Position numbers and translations under genes: made by a program. 64,000 bases of DNA from Misgurnus anguillicaudatus (taxonomy: Eukaryota > Chordata > Actinopteri > Cypriniformes > Cobitidae). Below the pieces are notes generated by a model. It was not told where the DNA came from. It worked only from the letters and a program-made list of their open reading frames with translations, and did no database searches. The stretch spans positions 27,052,001 to 27,116,000 of the forward strand of contig NC_073354.2 of assembly GCF_027580225.2 (NCBI RefSeq). The letters run 5' to 3'. Below are positions 1 through 10,600 of this stretch, in pieces (position 1 is the first letter of the stretch; every line of letters begins with the position of its first letter).

Positions 1-453
1 CTTGCCTCCCCCTCGGCTTGCCCCAGCCAACAAAGATCCTTTTAGAGGTCTGTGAAGGGTCTCTTCTAGGGCATAAACGTTTCGTCTCCACAGCTGCTCT
101 GTGTGTGTTGAAGTGAATATTTCTTGTAAGACTAATAAAGGTACAGGACGTGAAAGACATGCAACAACTAAAAGGAAACACAGCATAATGTAAGTATTGA
201 AACACCTTAATGAGCCTTGGAATAGATCCTCCAAGTCTCTGAAACTCAGGGGATGAAACCTCTCTTTTCCAAAATATATGACCTTATTAAAACATGCCAC
301 AGAACATTATAGGATGTTAGTTGCTAAATAAGTTGCTATTACAATATACCGTATTAAATCTTCATCTCTTTTCCATATTTATCATTTTTATTTTAAGTTG
401 TCACACATCCATTATGTTTAAGTATAAACTAACAGGTAAATAAAAACTCTAAC

Positions 454-591
454 CTTGGCTTCAGCTAGAATGTGGTCATGGTTCAGCTCAAGAGCCATGA
501 GCCTCCCCTCTTGGTAGTGGGGATCCTGTTTGTGATGGGTATATCTGGTGGCCATTGCAAAGCAGACAAAGACAGAAAGACAAACACACAG
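454..591 (-). CDS. Possible early coding exon of an unrecognised minus-strand gene
   Basis: On the minus strand a CAG acceptor after a pyrimidine-rich stretch precedes position 591, and a donor AAG|GTTAGAG lies just below 454. An ATG at 553-555 (G at -3 and +4) opens a 34-codon frame that stays open to the donor and ends in ...LNHDHILAEAK. The composition (HHKQDPHYQEGR) looks like real protein rather than intron noise. It is preceded by a spliceable 5' exon near 863-990. I do not recognise the family. The alternative is a chance open frame. The downstream exons would lie left of the window. Confidence 0.4.
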
Positions 592-862
592 CTGGACAGA
601 CAGGTACAACAGATGCAGTATATAGAGATAGGTTGCAAGTTAAGAAAGAACCATGAATTTGAAAAAAAAAAGTTAAACCATGTTTGGTTTAGTAAAACCA
701 TTTTGCAAATAATCGATACACAAACCGTAGTTACTACACTTTTACCACAAAAACATGGTTAATTTTCGTACGGGTATGGCAATGTCAGCGTAATGCCAAA
801 AGAAAGGCGTGAATTATAACATTTAAACAAATAGTGAACTTTAAACGAAAGCATCACTTACC

Positions 863-990
863 TGGACAATGATTTTCGCGTATGAGAGAATCCCTGTCAA
901 TTACGAGTACCGAAGAAGAAATCACCCAATAGCAAAGAGGACTGGCTCAGATTCCATAGCAACGAAGGCAGAGAGGATTCTGGGAAATGC
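863..990 (-). promoter_or_regulatory. Possible promoter and non-coding first exon of the same gene
   Basis: Minus-strand sequence here contains a TTCCCAGAATCC element (similar to ZNF143-type promoter sites), a GTTGCTATGGA element (half of an RFX X-box) and a strong donor CCAG|GTAAGTG ending at 863. The only ATG opens a short 11-codon frame, as upstream ORFs do. This arrangement suggests a TATA-less first exon that splices to 454-591. Inference only. Confidence 0.35.
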
Positions 991-1539
991 AGGCGTCCGA
1001 AACTGACTTTTTTTTTTTTTACAATCAAAGTAGAAACAATCAAAATTGATGGCCATAACATCGTATTGTTGAATTATCAAGCACACGTTAGTATTCATGT
1101 GTTGAGAAAATATTGTGATCTGCAGCGGGCCCACATGTAGTTTTAGCTGGTGCCTTCACCATAGTAGATGTCGATAAGGCTCATGGGTACTGTAGTATTA
1201 ATTCTTGTATTTGACACACGAAACCGATCAAAAAAATCTATATTATAGGATAAACATCTCCTGATTAAATGTTGAGTAAAGTAGCGCTTAAAGTGTAATC
1301 AATTAATGACAAATAAAGTAAAACAATCCCTGGTATATACTATTGCGATACATTAGATTAAATTCGTGCTTATAAACACGAAAAAAATAATAGGACAAAA
1401 AAACGTGGTGCAGGCACGAAAAATACTTCCTATTGAAATACATTAGATTGAAAGTCGTTCTGACTGGCACGAAAAAAGGGGAAAATCGTGTCCATGGACA
1501 CGAATCGATTAAATTACACGAACTGCCTTGGGTATATCT

Positions 1540-2400
1540 TAATTAAACATACAGCAAATATACAGTCCTGTAAACATGTCATTTTAATGTAGAACAATAT
1601 ATATTTAAAGAGAAACTTAAAGAGAGAGAAATTCGTGATCCCGCTTCAGACAAGGGATTCTGCCCCACGAAAATGTAGTGACCGCACCAATGAATTAACA
1701 GCCGCACGCTACTGCAAAATACACATTTGAACAATAAAATCAATCGCCTAAAACATACTTTGCAGCGCAGGCATGAATACCCCCATTACGTCAAAATCCA
1801 AAGATGAGGGATTTGGATTCAAATATCGGACGACCCTTCTACGTTGTCAAGCGACGAATTGGGGGGTACCCTCAACGTCAGCTTATAGACGTGAGGGGGA
1901 ATGACCAACTGTGCGTGATCGAAAATAATAAAATATCTACGTTAATTAAGGCATGTTTTAAACACACAGCAAATACAGCCCTGTAAATATGTCATTTTAT
2001 TGTATACCAAATATATCTATATAGAAAGAGAGAGAAAAGTCGTGATACACCGATTCAGAAGGCTTTCCGCTCCACGAAAATGTTTGGTCACCGCATCAAT
2101 AATGATTGTAACCGTTTATGCGCCGCACGCTTGTGCAAAATGCACATTTGCAGCATAAAATCAATCGCCTAAAACCATATTGCGCAGGCAAACCGATAAA
2201 CCCATTTCGTCAAAATTCAAAGATGAGGGGTTTGCATTCAAATCTATAGGACGACCCTCTACGTTTTCAAGCGACGAATAGGGGGTACCTTCAACGTCCG
2301 CTATGGACGTGAGGGGGTCATGACCAAACGGCAGTATGTGACGAATAGGGTGTGAGACTGTGTTGGCAAATTCGAGGAGGAAAGCAGGATCGACAATGAA
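1540..2400. repeat. Diverged tandem duplication, period about 400 bp
   Basis: The segment at about 1540-1910 recurs at about 1945-2330. Shared landmarks in the same order are AGAGAGA, CTTCAGA, CCACGAAAATG, GCCGCACGCT, AATCAATCGCCTAAAAC, CAAAGATGAGG and GGGGGTACC. Many substitutions and small indels separate the copies, so the event is old. No coding capacity is convincing in either copy. Confidence 0.6.
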
Positions 2401-3610
2401 AACAAACCGAAACTTAAGACGGAGTATCATGCGCTATGCCATGCGTCGCCTGTGTAAAGTTACTGGAGCGTGCACGTATCTCACAAGGATCGTAATGGCA
2501 GTGATTGACAAGCCAGAGGGCCAATAATGATTGCAATGACCGCATGAGCAGTTGGCTGATGTTTTTAGGCCCCATCTTGTGCACAGATGACGTATAGTAA
2601 TATTATTACTTTCAGTGCACCTAATAAATAGTCTTTTATCATTTAGTAAAGACAGTTTCAAGTAATATTGCAAAAATGTATAAAACAAACATCCTCTTTT
2701 GCACCTTTAACTTGCCACAATGTCAAATAAAAAATAAGGAAACGTTGGTACGTTGGTATAATTTAATCACATCAATCACACATGAACCAGCTCAATAAGA
2801 TGGGTGGCTTGGCTTAACTTGAAAATAACATTTGGAACCAAATCCTACCGGAGCGCTGAGGACCAATGGTTTATGTCAAATTAAATAGTTATGTAAAAAA
2901 ATCAAAAATTAAATAGTAATTAAAAAGTAAAAGTTATGTGCAGGTTAGTTTACTTTTACTTTCCATGTTTCCCTGTGAAGAATTCAAGTCAAATCTGTAA
3001 AAAATTAAATATATCAGTAAATATACAGTATCAAATTAACAGTGCTGCAGTGCATTGTGAAAAATTAAATAAAAGGAAACCCTTAAGGATCATAGGGACA
3101 TTTTGTGCCATTCTGATTTAATTTACAAACCTTTTTGACTGTGTTTAATAAATATTGCCCAAATTTGCCAGACATTAATCATTTTTGATAAATTTTAGAA
3201 TTTTGGTTTCAGTTTCTTAATTTAGCCTATGGCTAAGCTACGCATTAAACATTCACTACTGAAGTTAATATCTTTGCAGTGGTTGCTCGGACAGTGATAT
3301 TAAATGGTAAAGTGTCCCAGTTCCCAGTTTCCACTCCTTCTGTTTAAATCAAATTTAAGTACCGGTATTTAAATCGGTACTGTTTAATATACAAGAGATT
3401 GATACATAACATAGACACAACAATACTTTATTACAGTAATGTCCAGGTCATGTCACTATCAGTTGAGATTAAAAAAATAATAAGCATAAGTATACACTGC
3501 CCAGCACTATAGTTTGTACAGTAATACAAGAAACAATTACAACAAACATTTACAATACATCTAGGCACTATACATCACTAATACATCATTAAAAAAACTC
3601 TGGCACTTAC

Positions 3611-3640
3611 CTGGGTTAAACAGTCTTGAAGTGACACCAT
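3611..3640 (-). CDS. Duplicate first coding exon of an ADGRF-like gene (paralogue or remnant)
   Basis: The minus strand reads ATG then nine codons, MVSLQDCLTQ, followed by donor CAG|GTAAGT. The large gene has [10 protein letters not shown] with the same donor at 52301-52330. Frame and donor are conserved, and the surrounding sequence is clearly homologous. No second (signal-peptide) exon was found to the left. It may lie outside the window or be lost, so this may be the start of a tandem paralogue or a dead fragment. Confidence 0.5.
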
Positions 3641-3737
3641 TAGTGTGCTGACTCGCATCTGATAACGTTTTGTTAATGTTGAATGATCCACCCATAAAGT
3701 GTCTTTATAGTCACCACAACAGTACTATATACACAGC

Positions 3738-3762
3738 AAAAAAAAAAAAAAAAAAAAAAAAT
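3738..3762. repeat. Poly-A tract
   Basis: Uninterrupted run of A. It could be a simple tract or the tail of an old retroposon; no element body is recognisable beside it. Confidence 0.7.
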
Positions 3763-4081
3763 CCTGGTGCACAATGCACATGATGCATGTACACGCAAGT
3801 AACTGCTTTTGTTCACATACGAGAAAGGGAGTATTCACTAATAAAAATATGTGTGTATGGATTTGGTATGACTCACGAAATACCTGAAGCTCAGTGCACA
3901 GGTTAAACTGTATTATACTGTAATAACCTGTCCTGTGGATTTACAAAGATTATATCCTGGATGTGGGATGGAAAATGGGCACACAACAGGAGAAAACACC
4001 TGTACACCCATTCTACGAGACTGGCCAACCAAAATAACAACCTCATAGTTTGTGCAAACACCTTACGACTCAAGTAAGGTG

Positions 4082-4641
4082 TTAAAGAGCACCTATTGTC
4101 AGATTCATGTTTTTACATTGCCTTTGGTGTGTAAGTGTGTATTAGTACATGTTAACGATATGCAAATGGTACATACCCTAAAGTAAATGATGACGCGAGT
4201 TATCATCTCTAACATAAATCTCTTTTCTCGGACTACAACAAACACACGGATTGTAGGCAAACGTTTACTTCCTGGGAATGGTGATGTAGACAAGACTTCC
4301 ATTATCATAATTCCTCCCGCTTCGGACTCACAGCCTGTTAGTTAACTTCTGTTAGCATTGCATTGTGAGTGAATCTTTCAAACATGGTAAGGAGCGTAAC
4401 ATTTCCAGTTGACGTCAGAGGTATTCAGGCCAATCACAACATACAGATTAGCTGGCCAATCAGGCCAGTCAGGGAAACAAAATCCAAACGTTTGAGGAAG
4501 ATAGGAGTATCTGGAGTTACAAAAATGTACGATATGTGGAAATTAATGTGTCTTTTAAACCATAAGCCACACAAACACACTGTATTATACTAAATACACC
4601 AAATAATATTGTTCTTTAGCAATGAAATAGGTGCACTTTAA
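4082..4641. mobile_element. MITE, about 560 bp, TTAA-flanked
   Basis: The ends are inverted repeats: left TTAAAGAGCACCTATT and right AATAGGTGCACTTTAA. TTAA borders both sides. The interior has no convincing ORF. This is a common non-autonomous DNA-transposon type in cyprinid genomes (family memory). Confidence 0.6.
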
Positions 4642-4796
4642 TGAAAATGTGTTGTCTTAAACTAGTTAATGCCATTGTGACATTTGGTGGTGTCATATAC
4701 ATGATACCTGAGTTTAACCCACATAATTGACATATTTTATTTTGTAAACACCACCATCAACAGATAAATGGATGCATTCACACACACACAAGTCTT

Positions 4797-4950
4797 AAAG
4801 GTATTTTCTATTCCCGGGTGGATCATCAAGATTATTGGTCCTCCTAGTTGTCAATCAGGAGTGTTGCGCAATTGCATTTTTTTTTAAAAAGTGGAGAAAG
4901 CGGTTCTTTTCTAAAATTCGAGAAAATCCTCCGCTACACCTTTAAGATGT
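4797..4950. mobile_element. Small MITE related to the copy at 50234
   Basis: Begins AAAGGTATTTTCTATTCCCGG and ends GAAAATCCTCCGCTACACCTTT. It shares the AAGTGG/CCACTT core, the tract around GATCATCAAGATTATTGG and the GTTGTCAATC tract, in opposite orientation, with the element at 50234-50457. Diverged. Confidence 0.45.
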
Positions 4951-5009
4951 AATAAGATTTAATTTTTTACCTAAACTGCAAAAACTAAATTAACCATGAA
5001 AATGTTTAT

Positions 5010-5110
5010 ATTTAACTCAAAAAGTGGTTAAAACAACCCAAAATAGATTACATTTAATCCAGTGGGTTGGGTTCGCCCCTTTTTGACCTAAAATGGGTTA
5101 AACGTAACAT
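5010..5110. mobile_element. Fragment of an ACCCAAC-type MITE
   Basis: GTGGTTAAAACAACCCAAA and CCAGTGGGTTGGG match the interior of the MITE at 16189-16378. Both ends are eroded. Confidence 0.4.
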
Positions 5111-5689
5111 GACAAAGACATGCAGGTTACTGTAGGAAAAATTGTCCTTCCACAAGTGTAGATCAACATGAAGATTATCCGGTTCTTGTCATGAATATAG
5201 CCATATTAATAAACAAACAGATAAATAAATAAAACTCCCTATAATGGATTTGACTTTATACATAAAAAACCTTAAAATAATGAAAATTGTTTTAACTGTT
5301 ATAACAAACACCAAAACTTCTGTAGCTAAACCATATCAATTTAATTTGACACATATAGGCTGTAATATTAATAAACAAATGTTTTAGGTAATTTGATTTT
5401 TACTTTTATTTTAACATGTTACGTGACTTTTAATAGAAAGGAATTAATTATACATTAAATAATGACAAAAATGTGTGCATATTGGTGCGTGACACAACAT
5501 TTGGTGAAGACACAGGCCTGCACAATACAAAATCAAAGCAAAACAACAATTCAATTGCTACAGTATTGCCTAAAGGCCCACATTTCCCAGCATACTTTTT
5601 ATGAATCCAACTCCCTAGTTCAGTTTCTAAATTCAGCCTTTTATTGTTTATTAATACTTCCTTGTGTCACAGCACAATAGGTAAGAAGG

Positions 5690-6340
5690 AAATTTTCAAA
5701 CAATATTCTGGTATGTTTTTTGGCTAAATACAAATACAATCTGTAACCACATATTTCTCATATCAAATGTTTACAAATCTGAATACTGGGTTGGACAACC
5801 AGCATTCCATTTGCATAGCCCAGGTTGCTTAGCAGCAATAGCAAAACATTTACCTGCAAAATTATACATTTAAAGTTTCCAGTATTACTGTATGTTTCAT
5901 TGTTTCAGATGATTTTTCTTGCTATATACCTACAACACTAAATAAAAATAAATGTTGGGTTTAATTAAAAATATTACGTCAACAGGTTCACAATTTGTTT
6001 AAGAAATTTCAACAAACAATAATTTAGTTCATTTTACAAAAAAAGTTTAAGTAAACTTAACAAACCTTAGTAGAGTCAACACACAACAATTGAGTTAATT
6101 GTAGATGTACATTTTAAATAATGATGACAAAACATTTGAATAATGCCATTTTATAAACTCCACCCTTTTAATTAGGATTTAATAAGTCCATAACACCAAA
6201 TCAATTGATCAAAGCAGCTGCTCAATACAACTCACAAATAATATATTTTTTTAAGTAAAGCTGACAAGACACCTTTTTGTTAAATGAACTATATTAAATT
6301 AAGTTCAAAATGTTAAAAATAAATATAAGTAAAAGTAAGT
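5690..6340. other. AT-rich intergenic stretch
   Basis: Low-complexity AT-rich DNA. I see no coding exon, inverted repeat or RNA-like structure worth naming. Confidence 0.5.
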
Positions 6341-6420
6341 AAGTAAAATTGGCAAAAGTCTTGTTTTTGAGTGAAAATGAACCAAAATCAACAAAAATAT
6401 GCAGATGTTTCTGTATTTAC

Positions 6421-6615
6421 ACTCTCAGGAATAAAAAGATACAAAAGTTGTCACCGGGGTGGTATCTTTTTAAAAAGTACCCAACTTTTGTACCTAAATG
6501 GTGCATAATCCTCAAAGGTACATTTTGGTACCTTAAAGGTGCACCTAAAGTGTACATATTAGGATCTTTGGGTACTGCCCCAGTGACGGATTTTGTCAAA
6601 TTTTATCTTAGAGTG
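6421..6615. mobile_element. MITE, about 195 bp
   Basis: The ends pair as ACTCTCAGGAATAAA...TCTTAGAGT. Inner arms CAAAAGTTGTCACCGGGGTG and CCCCAGTGACGGATTTTGTC are also mutually inverted. A partial, more diverged relative lies at 61020-61115. The 107-codon frame across it (6349-6672) is incidental. Confidence 0.55.
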
Positions 6616-7260
6616 CAGTGTTACTTTAGTCTTGGCATTAAGTACATTCACATTCTACTTCAGTCCTATTGATAAAGATAAGGAAGTGTCTGATGCTTTT
6701 AGACTGAATGAACTCTTTGGCTTTTAAGACTTGAGGGTGAGGTTCTTGTAAAAGCACCAAGATGACAGATTTTGGATCTCCTCCCTGTATGCCCATTCAT
6801 CATTGTTCCTGACCTGGCCAATCGCTGTGTTGTCATCTGCATTCTTAAACATGGCATAAAAGATATTTGTGTGACATAGTTTATTGTATAAATACTAACA
6901 ATTTGTATGAAAACTGACTGTACTTTTATTATACATATCCAAGTGTGTGTGCACGTGTGTGTGTATGTCCTAGTTGATGGTGGTGTTTACAGAAGTGTAA
7001 TTTCAGGTATTATGCATGACACTGCTAAATTTCACAATGACACAACTGAAAACATTATATTTATGTTAGCCATCATATCATGCATAGCCAGTATTACTGT
7101 TACAGCACCATCAATGAATTAAGAAAAATAAAAATAAAGAAATGGGCTGCATCTACAAGTGTTATGACATAAAAAGGAAAAGATGAATCGGCCCCAAAAG
7201 TATGTTGGTTCAGCTGGAAATTGCCTTCTGCCAGACGGCCAGTCCACCTTGGGTGGAAGT
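6616..7260. other. Non-coding stretch before the (AT)n tract
   Basis: Short open frames here lack coding character. A GTGTGTG microsatellite-like patch lies at 6941-6965. Nothing else is recognised. Confidence 0.5.
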
Positions 7261-7263
7261 CTC

Positions 7264-7410
<147 letters not shown>

Positions 7411-7650
7411 GGCTGCATTACACTCGCTAACATCCCATATTTAATTACTTTTGGGAAAATCCCACATGATTATGGTATTGATCATTACTGTATTTGGGCA
7501 AAGGAAGTTTTTGCAGACAGAGGCTCAACATCTCTATTTTGACATCAAAACAACCTCCATCCACCACACACAGCTGTAATGCGAAGTTAGATTGACAAAG
7601 CAGTTTAGAAGAATTTAACTGTAAAATATTTGAAACTATCTTCAGTCATA

Positions 7651-7778
7651 AGCTGTACCCAAATTGAAGGCCTTCAAAGGCCGTAGGCTGTATTTAAAAC
7701 ATCCTTCAAATTCAGACAGCCTGACTCGGCAGTGATGCAATCAGTCTTGAGGTGCAGCCTTCGAATTGGGACACAGCT
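7651..7778. mobile_element. Short MITE, about 128 bp
   Basis: Termini AGCTGTACCCAAATTGAAGG and CCTTCGAATTGGGACACAGCT are near-perfect inverted repeats. No coding potential. Confidence 0.55.
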
Positions 7779-7810
7779 AAATGGATAGCAAGGTAACAGG
7801 CATAACGTAA

Positions 7811-7965
7811 AGGGTGATCGTGGCCTAGTGGTTAGAGAGTCTTGTTACCTGAAGGTCAATTTTTTGATTCCCAAGACCAGCAGGCAACAACTGAGGTTCC
7901 CTTGAGCAAGGCAAGTTTCCCCCATTTGCGCTCCAGGTGCGCACTACTTCGGTTGTTCACATGGG
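7811..7965 (+). mobile_element. tRNA-derived SINE
   Basis: Begins GTGATCGTGGCCTAGTGGTTAG, an A-box-like tRNA head. A decayed B-box-like stretch and the GAGGTTCCCTTGAGCAAGGCA core, known from widespread fish SINEs (HE1/V-SINE type, family memory), follow. It is truncated and diverged and is not an intact tRNA gene. Confidence 0.6.
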
Positions 7966-8330
7966 TGTTCTACAGCAACAATTTGTAAAATACAAGTACA
8001 GTATGGGTACAGTAGTACAATATATCGTCGCTGCCCAATGAAACTTCCATATGTCCAAAAGGTTACTTTTCAGGAAGTGAAAAAAACACTGTATTTCAAA
8101 AGCAGTTAAATGTAGCGTTGTCATACTTGGAACGGCATCTTTACATGTAACCATATTCTTGCCAGTGTAATGATATAATCCACATTTGACCAAAATTGAG
8201 TTTAAATGGACATAATGTGCATATTTTACAGTAACGGTGGTCGATACGCGTTCTTCCGATCATTAATTAGAATGGCCAAGTCGCGTTTTATATTGACAGA
8301 TGAATACGCTCAGTTTATTAAATAGCCTAC

Positions 8331-8634
8331 ACTCTAAAAACAAACGGTGCTATATAGCACCAAAAGTGGTTCTTTGCTCGTAATCATAGAAGAACCGTTT
8401 TTAGTGCCATATAGCACCGGTGAAGCACCGGTGAAGCACCTGTGTAGAACCATATAGTGCTATGTAAAACCAAATGTGGTGATATAGTGGTGCTATATGG
8501 CACCTATATGGTTCTACACAGGTGCTTCACCTGTGCTTCACCGGTGCTATATGGCACTAAAAACGGTTCTTCTATGGTTACGATTCAAATCAATAGTTTT
8601 GGTGCTATATAGCACCGTTTGTTTTTTTAGAGTG
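8331..8634. mobile_element. Long-hairpin MITE with about 150-bp inverted arms
   Basis: TA-flanked element starting CACTCTAAAAACAAACGGTG and ending CACCGTTTGTTTTTTTAGAGTG. The arms stay complementary nearly to the centre, so the whole element can fold as one hairpin. The GGTGCTATATAGCACC sub-palindrome occurs in each arm. Confidence 0.75.
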
Positions 8635-9058
8635 TACAACTTAGTTTATTAAATATACTTAATTTATTTAATATTAATTATAAATGTATTAAATGTCTCT
8701 TGCAAACTATGAAGGGACAATAAACCAATACACTGACATGGTAAAGCTAGACAGATACTTTGTACACAGTCCTACGATAATTTTGTCACTCCTAGACGTA
8801 CGTCTGGCGTCAGGGGGGAATGTTTACTCGATGAAGGAAAGTCATTGTCTCACCAGGCTATGTTTATTTAGCTATCCAGTGCTGAGCCTCGATGAAACTT
8901 CATGAGACCGGCGAGATGGTTCTACAGGGCGGGAGATACGCGGCATGATTGACAGCTTTGACAAAAAATGGATATACGTGAAAATCAGATGATATGATTT
9001 CACAACTTTTCATTGGCCATTTTGATATGTAAAGCAAACTGTATACGGAAATGAACCT

Positions 9059-10047
9059 GGGCCGGGTTTCCCAAAAGCATCGTAAGACTAAGTAGATCGT
9101 AAAAACGATTGTACGAATCATCTTAGAATTACGGGCCGTTTCCCAAAAGCTTCGTAGCTTACGTTGCACTTAAAAATCATCGTAGATCTACGAGTGGTCT
9201 GGAGTAATCGTTAATTCATAAGTGCATCGTAAGACAACAGTGTTACAAGGTCAACTACAGGACAACAAGCAAATTGCACTCCTGCAATGACGATAATGTA
9301 ATGTTTTAAATGTAGGCTATATTTATTTATTGGGGTTTTCTTTGCTTATTTGTTTAAATTACTTTAATATAATATATTTAAAATTCAAATGAAAAATAAA
9401 ATTTAAATGACTAAACATAAATGAACAAAGAAGGAAAACGTATTTGGTACAATTTTGGTAAAAGTTGGTACTAGCAAATTGATAATTGTTCCTACCATTT
9501 TCTGCTATAATTCACCTGGCTACAGTAAAAAAAAAACATTTTTTTGAAGGGTTGGCATCTGATTAAAGAAACCAAATAAATATTTACGGTACAATGCAAT
9601 ACTCCATAATAATAAATAAACATAGATAATAAACAACAACAAATAATAATAATAATCTAAACTATAATTTAAAATGCAGAAAGCATTTTGCAGTGGGACA
9701 AGTCCTAACTGAATATGGAAAAGAATATTTCATTATGAACAATTTTAAAACATTTAAAAAGTCATTGAACAATAATAAAAAAATATTATAAAAATATTAG
9801 TGCACATCGGCTAAAGATCATTAGCCTAAACAAGCTTCTGCTACAAATTCAAGTCATTCCATAGGTGACATTTCAGCACTTGACAAACGGATAGCGACTC
9901 GTAAGTAGCACTTAAAACCCAGCTGCGAGCGATCGTTTCACGTGCATCTTTGGGATACGCACGTAAATGAACAACGAATGTTTGTTAAGTAGCTCGTAGA
10001 AAGCGCTCTTAAGTGCTAAGTTCAATCGTTATCGGGAAACCCGGCCC
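9059..10047. mobile_element. Non-autonomous DNA element of about 1 kb with GGGCCGGGTTTCCC ends
   Basis: Left end GGGCCGGGTTTCCC (9059-9072) and right end GGGAAACCCGGCCC (10034-10047) are perfect inverted repeats. Sub-terminal motifs with AAGCATCGTAAG/GTAGATC and CTTAAGTGCTAAG are also partly inverted. The interior is AT-rich with no transposase. Superfamily uncertain. Confidence 0.65.
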
Positions 10048-10193
10048 TGGACATTCAATCCGTCAAAAAATCTCAAAATCTGCAAAATGGACATACGTGG
10101 TTTTCATCGGACAGCGATGATATGTAAAATACAAAACAATTTAAGAGTAAATTAAAAAATTAAAAGACACTCTATTATTGAAACATTAAACAA

Positions 10194-10199
10194 TTTATT
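10194..10199 (-). terminator. Candidate poly(A) signal for the receptor gene
   Basis: AATAAA on the minus strand about 315 nt below the stop codon at 10512. It is the first good signal seen downstream; use is inferred. Confidence 0.4.
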
Positions 10200-10511
10200 T
10201 TGGGCAATTGTTTGAAAACAAGACAGTGTAGATAAGACTGAGATATATCTTGTTAAAAATGTGAATTTAAATTGTATTTAATAATAATACCATGATAGAG
10301 GCATGATTTGACTTTCACTTATAACAGAAAGATGATACAGTATCAATAATATGGGTCTACAGTAGTTGCACAGCTTTGTTTGTGTTTTGATTAATGAAAT
10401 ACCAAATAGCAGATCATACCCCTTTTTTATCATTAAAGATAGAAAGCAGGTAACATACACATAAAGGAAACAGGTTTTGTAAAGGTCTTCTGGCATTAGA
10501 TCATGAAGTAG

Positions 10512-10600
10512 TTATGGACTCAATGAAGAATATGCCTCACTGGAGTTGTTTGAAGATGAAACTCCAGAGAAAGCATTTGCTTCAGATACGTTGTACACAT
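10512..10600 (-). CDS. Receptor last exon: Ser-rich cytoplasmic tail
   Basis: Begins after ATTTGCAG and joins phase 1. It encodes a tail with VYNVSEA and many Ser/Asn residues, ending SSLSP and TAA at 10512-10514. The TYNVS-type tail with serine clusters is typical of ADGRF5 and offers phosphorylation sites (inference). Confidence 0.8.

Larger units (their letters stand above)
2756..6700. repeat. Diverged copy of the receptor gene's 5' region
   Basis: Landmarks here recur in the same order and orientation upstream of the large receptor gene: 2760-3000 with 49040-49290, 3270-3400 with 52010-52110, 3606-3710 with 52296-52400, 3790-3980 with 52560-52740, 5135-5210 with 54385-54455, and 5460-5690 with 54575-54762 plus 60548-60580. 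Insertions and deletions separate the blocks. The copy includes the first coding exon. It is either the 5' end of a tandem paralogue that continues left or an orphan duplicated fragment. Confidence 0.65.

Noticed and set aside
6349..6672. 107-codon plus-strand ORF
   Set aside because: It runs across a MITE and its flanks; no protein character.
7811..7890. Possible tRNA gene
   Set aside because: The B box is degraded, no cloverleaf can be completed, and a SINE core follows.
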